A DNA stretch of 64,000 bases from Algiphilus sp. (GCF_023145115.1 NZ_JAGLEJ010000001.1:1-64000); one strand, 5' to 3'. Positions 17,724-27,674 are shown, counted from the stretch's first letter. Numbers and translations are program-made. Notes: generated from the sequence alone by a model not told the origin.

Positions 17724-18842
17724 ATGCCCCGATCCCGTCACCGCGCGGCGCGTGCCGCGCTGCTCGCCGCTCTCGTCCTCTCCGCCGGCGACGTCGGCGC
17801 CGGGGAAGGCCGCAAGATCATCGTCGACGACGACGGCTTCAACACCGCGCAGTGGATGGTGGTGATGGCGCCGGAAGCCGAGGTGCTGGGCGCCACCACG
17901 GTGTCCGGCAACGTCTGGGCGAAGGCGGCCACCGCCGACGCGCTGCGCAGGCTCGAGATCGCCGGCCGCACCGACATCCCGGTATACGAGGGCGCCACCT
18001 ACCCGCTGCTCAACACCGAGGCGCGCACCGCGCTCTGGGAGAAGCTCTATGGCCGCCTGATCTGGAAGGGCGCCTGGCACACCGAGTGGGTCGAGCCCAC
18101 CGAACAGAGCCTGCCCACCTATCACGGTCCCGACGAGGTGCCCGACCACCCCTGGGGCAACCCCACCACCGAGGCGGCGGACCTCATCGCCGCCAACTTC
18201 ATGATCCAGGCCGTGCGCGAGCATCCCGGCGAGGTCTCCATCCTCGCCACCGGCCCGCTCACCAACCTCGCCCTCGCCCAGCGCCTCGACCCCGAGTTCG
18301 CGAGCCTGGCGAAGGAGCTGATCTACATGGGTGGCAGCCTCAACCCGCAGCAGGAGCTGGACAGCGTCGCCGCCGAGCAGTTCGCGCGCGAGTTCGTCAA
18401 CTCGCCGCGCCGCGAATTCAACATCCGCTTCGATCCCGAAGCCGCCGCCATCGCGCTGCGCGCGCCGTGGAAGCGCATCGTCATGATCCCGGTGGACCCT
18501 TCCACCGCCACCGAGCTGACGCCGGAGCTGATCGCGCGCATCTCCGACACCGACACGCTGCTGGCCGAGAAGCTGGCCGAGGCCGAGCCCGGATTCCCGC
18601 TGTGGGACATCATCGCGGCCGGCGTCTGGCTCGAGCCCGATCTGATCACCGAATCCGAGGAGCTGTTCGTCGACATCAACACCATGTTCGGCCCGTCCTA
18701 CGGCGACATGCTGTCGTGGTCGCCGGGCTACGAGCCGGGCCTCGGCGAGCAGCGCCAGGTGGCGGTGCTGGAGGTGGACGTCGCCGCGCTCGAGACCCTG
18801 ATGGCCGATCTGCTCACCCGCCCCACCCCCGGCGCCGAGTAG
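17724..18842 (+). CDS. Exported nucleoside hydrolase, divergent metal site (copy 1)
   Basis: 372-aa inosine/uridine-preferring nucleoside hydrolase family protein with a Sec signal peptide (about residues 1-26). It would cleave ribonucleosides to base and ribose in the periplasm. Family landmarks: VLGATTVSGNVW, ILATGPLTNLALA, MGGSLNPQQ, EFNIRFDPEAA. The canonical calcium-binding DxDxGxDD cluster is altered to IVDDDGFNTAQ, and the C-terminal Asp ligand may be in LWDIIAA. Activity on nucleosides is therefore inferred, not certain. It shares MGGSLNPQQ and overall layout with the second copy at 23969. A 12-bp hairpin follows. Confidence 0.82.
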   Translation: MPRSRHRAARAALLAALVLSAGDVGAGEGRKIIVDDDGFNTAQWMVVMAPEAEVLGATTVSGNVWAKAATADALRRLEIAGRTDIPVYEGATYPLLNTEARTALWEKLYGRLIWKGAWHTEWVEPTEQSLPTYHGPDEVPDHPWGNPTTEAADLIAANFMIQAVREHPGEVSILATGPLTNLALAQRLDPEFASLAKELIYMGGSLNPQQELDSVAAEQFAREFVNSPRREFNIRFDPEAAAIALRAPWKRIVMIPVDPSTATELTPELIARISDTDTLLAEKLAEAEPGFPLWDIIAAGVWLEPDLITESEELFVDINTMFGPSYGDMLSWSPGYEPGLGEQRQVAVLEVDVAALETLMADLLTRPTPGAE

Positions 18843-18854
18843 CCGCATCGCCGC

Positions 18855-18882
18855 CGCGCCGGTGCAGACATGCACCGGCGCG
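18855..18882 (+). terminator. Strong hairpin after nucleoside hydrolase 1
   Basis: A perfect 12-bp stem, CGCGCCGGTGCA/TGCACCGGCGCG, has a GACA loop and lies 13 nt after the stop. There is no U-tract, but the stem is strong and separates this unit from the next operator-driven operon. Confidence 0.6.
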
Positions 18883-18902
18883 GGGAAGCGCTGCGCAGAC
18901 TT

Positions 18903-18925
18903 TGTGCATGCAAGGTTGCATGCAT
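18903..18925 (+). promoter_or_regulatory. Island operator copy 5 (xdhABC)
   Basis: GTGCATGCA, AGG, TTGCATGCA, about 85 nt before xdhA. Both arms are the TGCATGCA variant of the consensus TGTATACA. Confidence 0.65.
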
Positions 18926-19008
18926 TTGTACCGCCGGGCACGGAACTTGCGGCATCGAATGGTGCGAATGCCGGCAGGCAGCCCGGCACACCATCCGTGA
19001 CGAGGACG

Positions 19009-20469
19009 ATGACCACCCCGAACGACACCACCATCCGCTTCCGACTCGACGGCGAAACCGTCGAGGCAAGCGGACTGCCGGCCACCACCACGGTGCTGGA
19101 ATGGCTGCGCGACCACGCCGGCCGCACCGGCACCAAGGAAGGCTGTGCCGAGGGCGACTGCGGCGCCTGCACGGTGGTGCTCGGCGAGCGCGACGACGGC
19201 GACGGCGTGCGCTATCGCGCCGTCAACAGCTGCATCCGCTTTCTTCCCACCATCGACGGCAAGGAACTGCTCACCGTCGAAAGCCTGCAGGCGCCCAACG
19301 GCACCCTGCATCCGGTACAGCGGGCGCTGGTCGACTGCCACGGCTCGCAGTGCGGCTTCTGCACGCCCGGCTTCGTGATGTCGCTGCTCGCGCTCTACCT
19401 CGACGAGCCGGCACCGACGCGCGAGCGCGTGCTCGACGCGCTGGCCGGCAACCTCTGCCGCTGCACCGGCTACCGGCCGATCGTCGAGGCAGCGCGCTGC
19501 GCCGGCGCCTATCCGGAACCGGCACGCTGGTCGCGCGCCGACGCCGCCGATGCCGCGCGCCGACGCGCCCTCGACGCGCTGGCGCGCGACGCCGATCTGC
19601 ACCTGCCCGACTTCCACGCGCCGCGCTCGCTGACCGCCCTCGCCGATGCAGTGGCCGCGACGCCGGATGCGCTGCTGCTCGCCGGCGCCACCGACATCGG
19701 GCTCTGGGTGAACAAGGACCTGCGCACGCTGCCGCCGTTGATCTATCTCGGCGAGGTGCCCGAGCTGCAGCGCATCGTCTCGGACCCCGACGGCCTGCAC
19801 ATCGGCGCAGCGGTGCCGCTGTCCAGCGCCTGGCCCGCGCTCGTGACGCAACGGCCGGCGCTGGCCGAAGTGGCGCAGCGCTTCGCATCGCCGCCGGTGT
19901 GCAACTCCGGCACCCTGGTCGGCAACATCGCCAACGGCTCGCCGATCGGCGACTCGATGCCGGCGCTGATCGCCTGCGGCGCCCGCATCACGCTGCGCCA
20001 CGGGGATCATCAGCGGGAACTGCCGCTGGAGGATTTCTACCTGGGCTATCAGCGCAAGGATCTGACGCCGGGCGAATTCGTCGAAGCCGTGCACGTGCCG
20101 CCGCCGGCCGAAGGCGAGCGCACCGCCTGCTACAAGCTCGCCAAGCGCTTCGACCAGGATATCTCGGCGGTCTGCCTGGGCATCCGGATCGTGCATGACG
20201 GCGAGCGCATCGGCGATGCCCGGCTGGCCTTCGGCGGCATGGCGGCCACCCCGGCGCGCGCGCGCCACGCCGAAGCCGCGCTGCGCGGGCAGCCGCTGAC
20301 GGAAGCCGCCATCGAGGCCGCCGTCACGGCGCTGGCCCATGACTTCGCACCGATCGGGGACATGCGGGCCAGCGAGGGCTATCGCCTGCGCGCTGCCGGC
20401 AATCTGCTGCGCCGTTTCCTTCTCGAACAGGCCGGCGCCACGGTACGGCTGGCGGCGGTCGCGGTCTGA
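19009..20469 (+). CDS. xdhA: Xanthine dehydrogenase small subunit XdhA (2Fe-2S/FAD)
   Basis: 486-aa electron-transfer subunit. The first [2Fe-2S] motif uses C46, C51, C54 and C75; the second uses CGFC and CRC in NLCRCTGYRPI. A FAD-binding domain follows (LLLAGATDIGLW, then NSGTLVGNIANGSPIGDSMP) and a CO-dehydrogenase flavoprotein C-terminal domain. The ATG has CGAGGA upstream. It makes a cytoplasmic complex with XdhB that oxidises hypoxanthine to xanthine to urate, passing electrons to NAD+. The stop overlaps xdhB by one base. Confidence 0.95.
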   Translation: MTTPNDTTIRFRLDGETVEASGLPATTTVLEWLRDHAGRTGTKEGCAEGDCGACTVVLGERDDGDGVRYRAVNSCIRFLPTIDGKELLTVESLQAPNGTLHPVQRALVDCHGSQCGFCTPGFVMSLLALYLDEPAPTRERVLDALAGNLCRCTGYRPIVEAARCAGAYPEPARWSRADAADAARRRALDALARDADLHLPDFHAPRSLTALADAVAATPDALLLAGATDIGLWVNKDLRTLPPLIYLGEVPELQRIVSDPDGLHIGAAVPLSSAWPALVTQRPALAEVAQRFASPPVCNSGTLVGNIANGSPIGDSMPALIACGARITLRHGDHQRELPLEDFYLGYQRKDLTPGEFVEAVHVPPPAEGERTACYKLAKRFDQDISAVCLGIRIVHDGERIGDARLAFGGMAATPARARHAEAALRGQPLTEAAIEAAVTALAHDFAPIGDMRASEGYRLRAAGNLLRRFLLEQAGATVRLAAVAV

Positions 20470-22790
20470 TGGCGGCCGACACCGCGGTACCGCGCATCGA
20501 GACCGGCGCCGGCGCGCATCACGAGAGTGCCCGACTGCACGTTTCCGGCAGGGCGCGCTACTGCGACGACATCCCGCTGCCGGCCGGCACCCTGCACGCC
20601 GCCTTCGGCGTCAGCGACTGCGCCCACGGCCGGCTCGAGGCGCTCGATCTCGCCGCGGTACGCGCCGCCCCCGGCGTGGTCGCGGTCATCACCGCCGCCG
20701 ACATCCCGGGCGAGAACAACTACGGTGGCGTGGTCCACGACGACCCGCTGCTCGCCGCCGACGAGATCGGCTACGCCGGTCAGCCGCTCTTCCTCGTGGC
20801 CGCCACCAGCTACGGCGCGGCGCGGCGCGCCGCCACCATGGCGCGCGCCGACATCACGCCGCTCCCCGCGATTCTCGGCATCCGCGAGGCCATTGCAGCG
20901 GAGCAGTTCGTCGCGCCCACGCGCACGCTGCGCCGCGGCGATGCCGACGGTGCGCTCGCGGCCGCGCGGCACCGGCTGAGCGGCACCGTCACGATGGGCG
21001 GCCAGGATCACTTCTATCTCGAGGGCCAGATCGCCGCGGCGCTGCCGCAGGACGACGGCGGCGTGCTGGTCTACAGCTCAACGCAGCACCCCAGCGAGGT
21101 GCAGCACATCGTCGCGCACGCCCTCGGCGTCGCGGCGCACGATGTGGTGGTGCAGTGCCGGCGCATGGGCGGCGGCTTCGGCGGCAAGGAGAGCCAGCCG
21201 GCGCTGCTCGCGGCGGCCGCTGCGGTGATGGCGCGGAGCACCGGCCGGCCGGTGAAGCTGCGGCTGGACCGCGACGCGGACATGACCATCACCGGCAAGC
21301 GCCACGACTTCCTGGCCGACTACGAGGTGGGCTTCGACGACGACGGACGCATCACCGGGCTGTCGATCATGCTGGCCTCGCGCTGCGGCTATTCGGCGGA
21401 CCTGTCGCTGCCGGTCAACGACCGCGCGGTGTGCCACCTCGACAACGCCTACTTCCTCGAGCACGTCGCCATCGTCTCGCACCGCTGCCGCACGCATACG
21501 GTGTCGAACACCGCCTTCCGCGGCTTCGGCGGTCCGCAGGGAATGATGGTCATCGAGTCCATCATCGACGATGTCGCCCGTCATCTGGGCCGCGATGCGC
21601 TCGACGTGCGGCGCACCAATCTCTACGGCGCCGCCGGCCGCGACGTGACGCCCTACGGCCAGACCGTCGAGGACAACGTGCTGCCCGGCCTGCTCGCCGA
21701 GCTGGAGGCCACCAGCGAGTACCGCGACCGGCAGCGCCGGATCGCGGTCTGGAACGCCGACAACGCGATCATCAAGCGCGGGCTGGCGATGACGCCGGTC
21801 AAGTTCGGCATCTCCTTCACGGCCACCCACTACAACCAGGCCGGGGCGCTGATCAACGTCTATCGCGACGGCAGCGTGCTGCTCAACCACGGCGGCACCG
21901 AGATGGGCCAGGGCCTGCACACCAAGGTGGCGCTGATCGTGGCCCGCGAGATGGGCCTGCCGCTGTCGGCCATCCGCGCCTCGACCACCGACACCAGCAA
22001 GGTGCCCAACACTTCCGCCACCGCGGCGTCGTCGGGTTCGGACCTCAACGGCATGGCGGCCGCCATCGCCGCGCGCACCATCCGCGAGCGGCTGCGCGAG
22101 CACCTCTGCGAGCGCTTCGATGTCCCGCCGCACGCCGTGCGCTTCGCGGACGGGACGGTCCGCGCCGGCGACCACGTCCTCGCATTCGCGGAGGTCTGCG
22201 AGTCCGCCTACACGGCCCGCGTGTCGCTGTCGGCCACCGGCTACTACCGCACGCCCCGGATCGACTGGGACAAGAACACCTTCACCGGTCGACCGTTCTA
22301 CTACTTCGCGTACGGCGCCGCGGTCAGCGAGGTGGCCATCGATACCCTGACCGGCGAGACACGGCTGCTGCGCGTCGACATCCTGCACGACGCCGGGCGC
22401 TCGCTGAACCCGGGCATCGACGTCGGCCAGATCGAGGGCGGCTTCCTGCAGGGCGTCGGCTGGCTGACCTCGGAGGAGCTGTGCTGGAACGACGCCGGCC
22501 GTCTCACCACGCACGCGCCGTCGACCTACAAGATCCCCACCGCCCGCGACTGGCCTGCCGAGACCCGCATACGGCTGCTCGCCGACGCACCCAATCGCGA
22601 GGAGACGATCTACCGTTCCAAGGCGGTGGGCGAGCCGCCCTTCATGCTCGCCATCTCGACCTACCACGCCATCCGCGACGCGGTGGCTCACTGTGGACCG
22701 CCCGGGCATCGACCCGAGCTGCGCGCTCCGGCCACGCCCGAAGCGGTGCTCGCCGCCGTCGAGCGCGCCCGCACCGCGACGACGACATGA
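20469..22790 (+). CDS. xdhB: Xanthine dehydrogenase molybdenum subunit XdhB
   Basis: 773-aa molybdopterin-binding catalytic subunit. Active-site markers of true xanthine dehydrogenases are present: GGQDHFYLEGQ (the Gln near Mo and the first Glu), RMGGGFGGKE, FRGFGGPQG with the substrate Arg, and VGEPPFM with the base-catalyst Glu. This argues for hypoxanthine/xanthine rather than aldehyde or nicotinate substrates. Start and stop overlap the neighbours, so the three genes form one operon. Oxidation of other azines such as uracil or azauracil cannot be excluded. Confidence 0.95.
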   Translation: MAADTAVPRIETGAGAHHESARLHVSGRARYCDDIPLPAGTLHAAFGVSDCAHGRLEALDLAAVRAAPGVVAVITAADIPGENNYGGVVHDDPLLAADEIGYAGQPLFLVAATSYGAARRAATMARADITPLPAILGIREAIAAEQFVAPTRTLRRGDADGALAAARHRLSGTVTMGGQDHFYLEGQIAAALPQDDGGVLVYSSTQHPSEVQHIVAHALGVAAHDVVVQCRRMGGGFGGKESQPALLAAAAAVMARSTGRPVKLRLDRDADMTITGKRHDFLADYEVGFDDDGRITGLSIMLASRCGYSADLSLPVNDRAVCHLDNAYFLEHVAIVSHRCRTHTVSNTAFRGFGGPQGMMVIESIIDDVARHLGRDALDVRRTNLYGAAGRDVTPYGQTVEDNVLPGLLAELEATSEYRDRQRRIAVWNADNAIIKRGLAMTPVKFGISFTATHYNQAGALINVYRDGSVLLNHGGTEMGQGLHTKVALIVAREMGLPLSAIRASTTDTSKVPNTSATAASSGSDLNGMAAAIAARTIRERLREHLCERFDVPPHAVRFADGTVRAGDHVLAFAEVCESAYTARVSLSATGYYRTPRIDWDKNTFTGRPFYYFAYGAAVSEVAIDTLTGETRLLRVDILHDAGRSLNPGIDVGQIEGGFLQGVGWLTSEELCWNDAGRLTTHAPSTYKIPTARDWPAETRIRLLADAPNREETIYRSKAVGEPPFMLAISTYHAIRDAVAHCGPPGHRPELRAPATPEAVLAAVERARTATTT

Positions 22791-23806
22791 GCCGCGGATT
22801 CTGGGCGGACGTGTCCGCCGCACTGGAGCGCGGCGACCCCGCCTTCGTCGTGCTGGTGGCGGCGCACAGCCGCGGCTCGCCCGGCACCACCGGCGCGCGC
22901 ATGCTGGTGCGTGCCGACGGCAGCCAGCTCGGCACCATCGGCGGCGGCATGATGGAGCGCAACCTGCTCGCCGAAGCGCGACTGGCGCTGGCCGATCCGT
23001 GGCGGCGACCGCGCCTGGTGCCGCTGCGCCATCAACGCCGCGATCCCGCCGTCGTCGGCGCGGGCGAGTCGGGCCTCATCTGCGCCGGCCGGCAGACCAA
23101 CATCGAGCTGGTGCTGCTGCCCGCGCGCGACGGCCCCGTGGTCGCGCGCCTGGCCGCGCTGGAACGCGACGGCGACCGCGGGCGTTTCATCATCGACCGG
23201 CACGGCCTGCGCTGCGACACCGCCGAACCGGATCCCGACGCACCTGCCTGCCGGCTCGAGCACGACGCGGCATGGCGCTACACCGAACAGCTGCTCAACC
23301 CGAACCGCATCGCCATCATCGGCGGCGGTCACTGCGGCCGCGCGCTGAGCCGCACCATGGCGTCGGTGGGCTACCACGTCACGGTGTTCGACCGCCGCGC
23401 CGAGGTGGCCACCTTCCGCGACAACGACGCCGCCGACCGCCGCGTCGTGGTGCGCGACTATGCCGACGCCGGCGCCGCCATCCCCTACCCGGGCATCACC
23501 GACGTGGTGGTCATGACCAGCGATTTCCCGTCCGACGTGCGCGCCCTGCTCGGCTGCGTCGGCCGCGACTTCCGCTTCCTCGGCGTGATGGGCAGCGGCG
23601 CCAAGATCCACGCCATCGGCAGCGCCCTGGCGGAGGCCGGTGTCGATGCCGCCGAGCGCCGGCGCATCGAGGCGCCCATCGGGCTGCCCATGAAGAGTGA
23701 CACCCCGGAGGAGATCGCCATCAGCGTGACCGCTCAGCTGCTGCAGCGGGCACGCGAGCGGCATCAGGCGAACGCGACGGCGCCGCACTCGCACACGGTG
23801 GCCTGA
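22787..23806 (+). CDS. xdhC: Xanthine dehydrogenase maturation factor XdhC
   Basis: 339-aa chaperone that binds and sulfurates molybdenum cofactor and loads it into XdhB. N-terminal XdhC domain with SRGSPGTTGARMLV and GTIGGGMME; C-terminal Rossmann-like domain with IAIIGGGHCGRAL and FLGVMGSGAK. Overlaps the xdhB stop by 4 nt. No Moco biosynthesis genes are in the window. Confidence 0.93.
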   Translation: MSRGFWADVSAALERGDPAFVVLVAAHSRGSPGTTGARMLVRADGSQLGTIGGGMMERNLLAEARLALADPWRRPRLVPLRHQRRDPAVVGAGESGLICAGRQTNIELVLLPARDGPVVARLAALERDGDRGRFIIDRHGLRCDTAEPDPDAPACRLEHDAAWRYTEQLLNPNRIAIIGGGHCGRALSRTMASVGYHVTVFDRRAEVATFRDNDAADRRVVVRDYADAGAAIPYPGITDVVVMTSDFPSDVRALLGCVGRDFRFLGVMGSGAKIHAIGSALAEAGVDAAERRRIEAPIGLPMKSDTPEEIAISVTAQLLQRARERHQANATAPHSHTVA

Positions 23807-23824
23807 AGCGCCGACGCGTCGGAT

Positions 23825-23846
23825 GTACCCGGGCGAAGGCCCGTAC
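23825..23846. terminator. Possible bidirectional terminator between convergent genes
   Basis: CGGGC/GCCCG stem with GAAG loop, extended by GTA/TAC after a small bulge. It lies in the 160-nt gap between the converging xdhC and nucleoside hydrolase genes. Otherwise the gap holds nothing recognisable. Confidence 0.3.
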
Positions 23847-23968
23847 GCGCGCACGGGTACCGACCTGGCCGGCCGGTCGACGACGCCGACGATGTGCCGG
23901 CGCACGCGACCGTCAGGGTGCTGGCCCGACCTCGATCCACCGCCCGCCGGGACCGCCGCGATACCCCG

Positions 23969-25105
23969 CTACCGATCCAGGGACCGATTGATGCGCTCGA
24001 CCAGCATGCGCTCGAACGGCTCGAGCCGGATGTCGCGGACCACCGTCTGCTCGCGCTCGCCGAGCCCGGGACGATGGTCCTCGGTCCACGACAGGGTATT
24101 GCCGTAGCCGGCCGTGAAGCTGGTATCGACGTCGATGTAGAGCGGCTCCGAGACCTCGATGAGCGTCGGATCCAGCCAGACCGCGATGCTGAGCTCGTCC
24201 CACATCGGCAGGCCGGGCACGACGAAGCGCTCCACGGCATCGGTGAGCGCAGTATCGGCGCGGGTCAGCTCCTCGATGAGATCGGGGCGGAATTCGGTCT
24301 CGGTCGACGGGTCCACCGGCACCATGGTGATCTTCCGCCACGGCGCCCGGAACACGATGCTCGCGGCCTCCGGGTCCCAGCGGAAGTTGAACTCCAGGCG
24401 CGGCGTGTTGGCGTACTCGTGCGCCGACTGCGCCGCGGCCTCGGTGTCGCGGCGCTGCTGCGGGTTGAGGCTGCCGCCCATGTAGACCAGCTCCTTCGCC
24501 TTGGCGGCAAAATCCGGATCCAGGCTCTGGGCGATGGCAAGATTGGTGAGCGGCCCGTTGGCGATGATGGTGACCTCGCCGGGATGGCGATTGACCATGC
24601 GCACCAGGAACGCGGCGGCGATATCGTCCGCCGGCTCGGTGGCCGGCTGACCCTCGAGCAGCGGCGGGACGACGTCCGGGTCGGACAGCCCGTCGTAGCC
24701 CTCGACGGCGCCGAGCGGCGGCTCGTCCTCCCACGCGCCCTTGAAGACCAGCTCGCCGTGGAGGGTTTCCCAGCGCTCGGTCGCGGCCTTGGAGTTGAGC
24801 AGCGGATGCACCGCGCCCGGCACCACCGGGATGTCGGTGCGGCCGGCGATCTCCAGCTTGCGCAGCGCATGCGCCACGTTCTGGTCATGCCAGGCCACGC
24901 CGCTGACCACCGTGAAGCCGAGCACGTCGACATCGTCGGACTGCAGCAGCAGGAAGGGACTGACGTTGCTGAAGCCCGTGAAGTCGTCATCGAGAATGAC
25001 CTTGCGGCCGTCCGCCCAGCCCGGCGCACAGGCGCACAGCATCATCGCTGCGGCCGGCAGCCAGCGTCGCGCCGGTCGCGGCGTGAAGCGTTGTCTTGCT
25101 TGCAT
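23969..25105 (-). CDS. Exported nucleoside hydrolase, divergent metal site (copy 2)
   Basis: 378-aa paralogue of the hydrolase at 17724, sharing EIAGRTDIPV, GPLTNLAIAQ, MGGSLNPQQ and DPEAAS. The signal sequence spans about residues 1-33 (ending APGWA), so it is periplasmic. The metal-binding cluster reads ILDDDFTGFSN rather than DxDxGxDD, a different departure from that in copy 1. The chosen ATG starts the signal peptide; the longer upstream frame is unsupported. It lies 132 nt downstream of a TonB-dependent receptor in the same direction and may be co-transcribed with it. Substrate preference (purine or pyrimidine nucleoside) is unknown. Confidence 0.8.
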   Translation of the reverse strand: MQARQRFTPRPARRWLPAAAMMLCACAPGWADGRKVILDDDFTGFSNVSPFLLLQSDDVDVLGFTVVSGVAWHDQNVAHALRKLEIAGRTDIPVVPGAVHPLLNSKAATERWETLHGELVFKGAWEDEPPLGAVEGYDGLSDPDVVPPLLEGQPATEPADDIAAAFLVRMVNRHPGEVTIIANGPLTNLAIAQSLDPDFAAKAKELVYMGGSLNPQQRRDTEAAAQSAHEYANTPRLEFNFRWDPEAASIVFRAPWRKITMVPVDPSTETEFRPDLIEELTRADTALTDAVERFVVPGLPMWDELSIAVWLDPTLIEVSEPLYIDVDTSFTAGYGNTLSWTEDHRPGLGEREQTVVRDIRLEPFERMLVERINRSLDR

Positions 25106-25237
25106 GAGGAATCCGGTTGCGGTTTGGGGATCGCGCCGATGCGCGTGCTCGGTTCGGAGGCGCCGCGCGACGACGGCCCGGGATAGCGGAAGGGCGCCCG
25201 GCCGCAGCCGGACGCCCACCGCGTTTCCACACACGAC

Positions 25238-27514
25238 CTAGTACTGCATCTTGAACTGCACGCCGATGATGCGCGGCTCGTTGACCAGGGCCGCCATGTT
25301 GTTGATGGAGACGGCGCCGAGCGCTTCGACCTCGTCGGTGCAGTTGCGGCAGAAGCCGGCGACCTCGTACTTGCCGTAGTCCCAGGTGTAGGCGGCACGC
25401 AGGCCGGCCAGCAGCAGCGGATTCGACTTCAGCTCAACCGACTCGGTGAGTCCGTAGTTGTACTCGCCGGTGTAGGAAAGGTCGCCGAAGATGTAGAAGC
25501 CGTCGCCGTCGCCCATCGGGATGTCGTAGCGCGCCGTGGCGTTGGCGATGAACTCCGCCGCACGCGGCAGCGGATTGCCGTCGATGAGGAAGAGGTTGTC
25601 GCCGACCTGTGGATCGAGATTCGTGCAGCCGGCGCTGGCGCAGCCGTTGACCGCGAGATCCGGATCGTCCAGCTCGGTGTCGTTGTAGCTGGCGCCGAAG
25701 GTGACCAGCAGGCGCTCGGAGACGTGCGCCCAGAGGTCGAGCTCGACACCCTGGCCGACGGTGGTGTCGGCGTTGAGCAGGCGCAGGATGTTGTCCTCGG
25801 TGCCGGCGGCGGTGAGCTGCTGGCCGTCGACCTCGTAGTAGTAGGCGCTGGCGTTGAGGCGCAGACGGTTGTCGAGCAGCTCGGACTTGAAGCCCGCCTC
25901 GTAGGAGATCATCTCCTCCGGCTCGGCGATGGTGATGGGCAGATTCTGATCCGGCGCTGCGTAGCTCTGTCCGCGGAAACCGGTGGCAACACGCGCATAG
26001 GTCGTGACTTCGGGCGTCAGCGCATAGCTCAGACTGGTATCCCAGCTCACCTTGCTGCTGTCGTCGCTGTCCGAGCGCGGACCGGTGAACTCGGTATTGA
26101 AGGCCTCGTCGACCCGGAAGGTCTTGTCGATCCAGGTGTAGCGGGCGCCGAGCTTCGCGGCCAGCCGGTCGGTCAGCGCCAGATCCAGTGCGGCGAAGCC
26201 GGCCAGCGACTGCGTCTCCTGCGTGTTGCGCGTGAAGTTGCTGACCGGACCCGAGGGCGATCCATAGGTGCGCGAGATGCCGGTGACCGACTCGTCGAAG
26301 TAGTAGACGCCCGCCTGCCAGTCGAGAAAGCCGCCATCGTCGGACGCGAGGCGCAGCTCCTGCGTGATCTGGCGGAGATCGTCGATCTCGCCGGAAGTCT
26401 CCACCGGGAAGGCGGTGGCGCCCTCCTCGCCGTTGGTGAAGCCGCCATCGATGTCGCCGCGGCTGAAGTAGTGGTTGATGCCCTCGTAGCCGGTGATCGA
26501 GTAGAGGGTGACGTTCTCGAAATCCCAGCTCAGACGGGCATTGGCACCCAGGCTCTTGAGCTCCTGCTCGTTGCGCCCGTCCATCGCCACCTTCTCGATG
26601 TCGAAACCGGGCGCGAGGTCATTGCTGCCCGGCAGCACGGTGAACGCGCGGAACAGGCGTGCGGTGCCGTCGAGATCGCGGCCGTGCACGTTGAGCAGAG
26701 CGCGGAAGCCGGAGTCGACCGGATCGTAGAGCAGCTGCGCCCGGAAGGCGCGGTCGGCATAGGCACCGTACTCGTCCTTGGTCTGCTTGAAGGTGTCGTC
26801 CACCCAGTCGTCGCGGTTCTGCGAGAGGGCGGACACGCGCAGCGCCATCTCGTTGCCGATGGGCGCGTTGTAGACCATCTCGTAGTTGTTGCTGTTGTAG
26901 GTGCCGGTGGAGAAGCTGAAGTAGCCCTCCTGACTGCCCAGCACCGGCTTCGCCGACTCCAGCTTGACGACGCCGGCCGGCGTGTTGCGGCCGAACAGCG
27001 ATCCCTGCGGACCGCGCAGCACCTCGATGCTGGCGAGGTCGAAGGCCGGGAAGCTCTTCAGTGCGGCGTTGGAGAGCTGGATATCGTCGTAGACCAGACC
27101 CACCGGCTGCGACGCGAAGGTCGAGAAGTCGGTATTGCCGAAGCCACGGATGTAGAAGCGCGGCAGGCTGCGCCCGTTCGACGATTCGATGACGAGGCTG
27201 GGCGTGCTGCCGGACAGGTTGCGGATATCGCTGCCATCGGAATTCAGGGCCTCGACCTGCTGCTGCGGCACCGTGGTGACCGATACCGGTACATCCTTGA
27301 TGCTCTCTTCGTTGCGCGAAGCAGTCACCGTCATTTCGTCGAGCTGTGTGCGCGAGGGGGCGGACTCCGCGCGGGCTTCGCCCTCGTCCTGGGCAAGGAC
27401 GGCCCCGGACGATGCCGCCAGCGCACCGCACAGCGCCAGTCGCGCCACCTGCGCGGCGCGGCCACCGATGCGCCGGCGGGCAAACGTGTCACGACCCCAC
27501 TCTTGATTCGACAC
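25238..27514 (-). CDS. TonB-dependent outer-membrane receptor 1
   Basis: 758-aa outer-membrane gated channel. Signal peptide (about residues 1-40, ending AVLAQ), a TonB-box-like EMTVTASRNEE, plug domain with YIRGFGNTDFS and VEVLRGPQG-like IEVLRGPQGSLFGRNTPAG, then a beta-barrel ending in aromatic GVQFKMQY. GTG start is chosen because AAGGGGG stands 5 nt upstream. An operator copy lies about 160 nt upstream and a nucleoside hydrolase follows. I infer uptake of nucleosides, oligonucleotides or another N-heterocycle rather than a siderophore; the receptor itself does not reveal its ligand. Confidence 0.9.
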   Translation of the reverse strand: MSNQEWGRDTFARRRIGGRAAQVARLALCGALAASSGAVLAQDEGEARAESAPSRTQLDEMTVTASRNEESIKDVPVSVTTVPQQQVEALNSDGSDIRNLSGSTPSLVIESSNGRSLPRFYIRGFGNTDFSTFASQPVGLVYDDIQLSNAALKSFPAFDLASIEVLRGPQGSLFGRNTPAGVVKLESAKPVLGSQEGYFSFSTGTYNSNNYEMVYNAPIGNEMALRVSALSQNRDDWVDDTFKQTKDEYGAYADRAFRAQLLYDPVDSGFRALLNVHGRDLDGTARLFRAFTVLPGSNDLAPGFDIEKVAMDGRNEQELKSLGANARLSWDFENVTLYSITGYEGINHYFSRGDIDGGFTNGEEGATAFPVETSGEIDDLRQITQELRLASDDGGFLDWQAGVYYFDESVTGISRTYGSPSGPVSNFTRNTQETQSLAGFAALDLALTDRLAAKLGARYTWIDKTFRVDEAFNTEFTGPRSDSDDSSKVSWDTSLSYALTPEVTTYARVATGFRGQSYAAPDQNLPITIAEPEEMISYEAGFKSELLDNRLRLNASAYYYEVDGQQLTAAGTEDNILRLLNADTTVGQGVELDLWAHVSERLLVTFGASYNDTELDDPDLAVNGCASAGCTNLDPQVGDNLFLIDGNPLPRAAEFIANATARYDIPMGDGDGFYIFGDLSYTGEYNYGLTESVELKSNPLLLAGLRAAYTWDYGKYEVAGFCRNCTDEVEALGAVSINNMAALVNEPRIIGVQFKMQY

Positions 27515-27674
27515 CACAACCCCCTTTTTCTCGAAACGGTCTTCTGGAATGCGAACCGCCGCCCGGACAACATCAAATGGAACGTCGGCATCCGTGGGAA
27601 CGCAACGGCCATGCCATCTCATAACTCGTTGTTTTTACGATGCCTGCCGGCTATGCCCACGATAGGCTGCACTT

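Noticed and set aside
19009..23806. Considered uracil/thymine dehydrogenase feeding a barbiturase
   Set aside because: XdhB keeps the Gln, Glu, Arg and C-terminal Glu positions of xanthine dehydrogenase, so xanthine dehydrogenase is the primary call; the uracil idea is retained only as an option in the findings.
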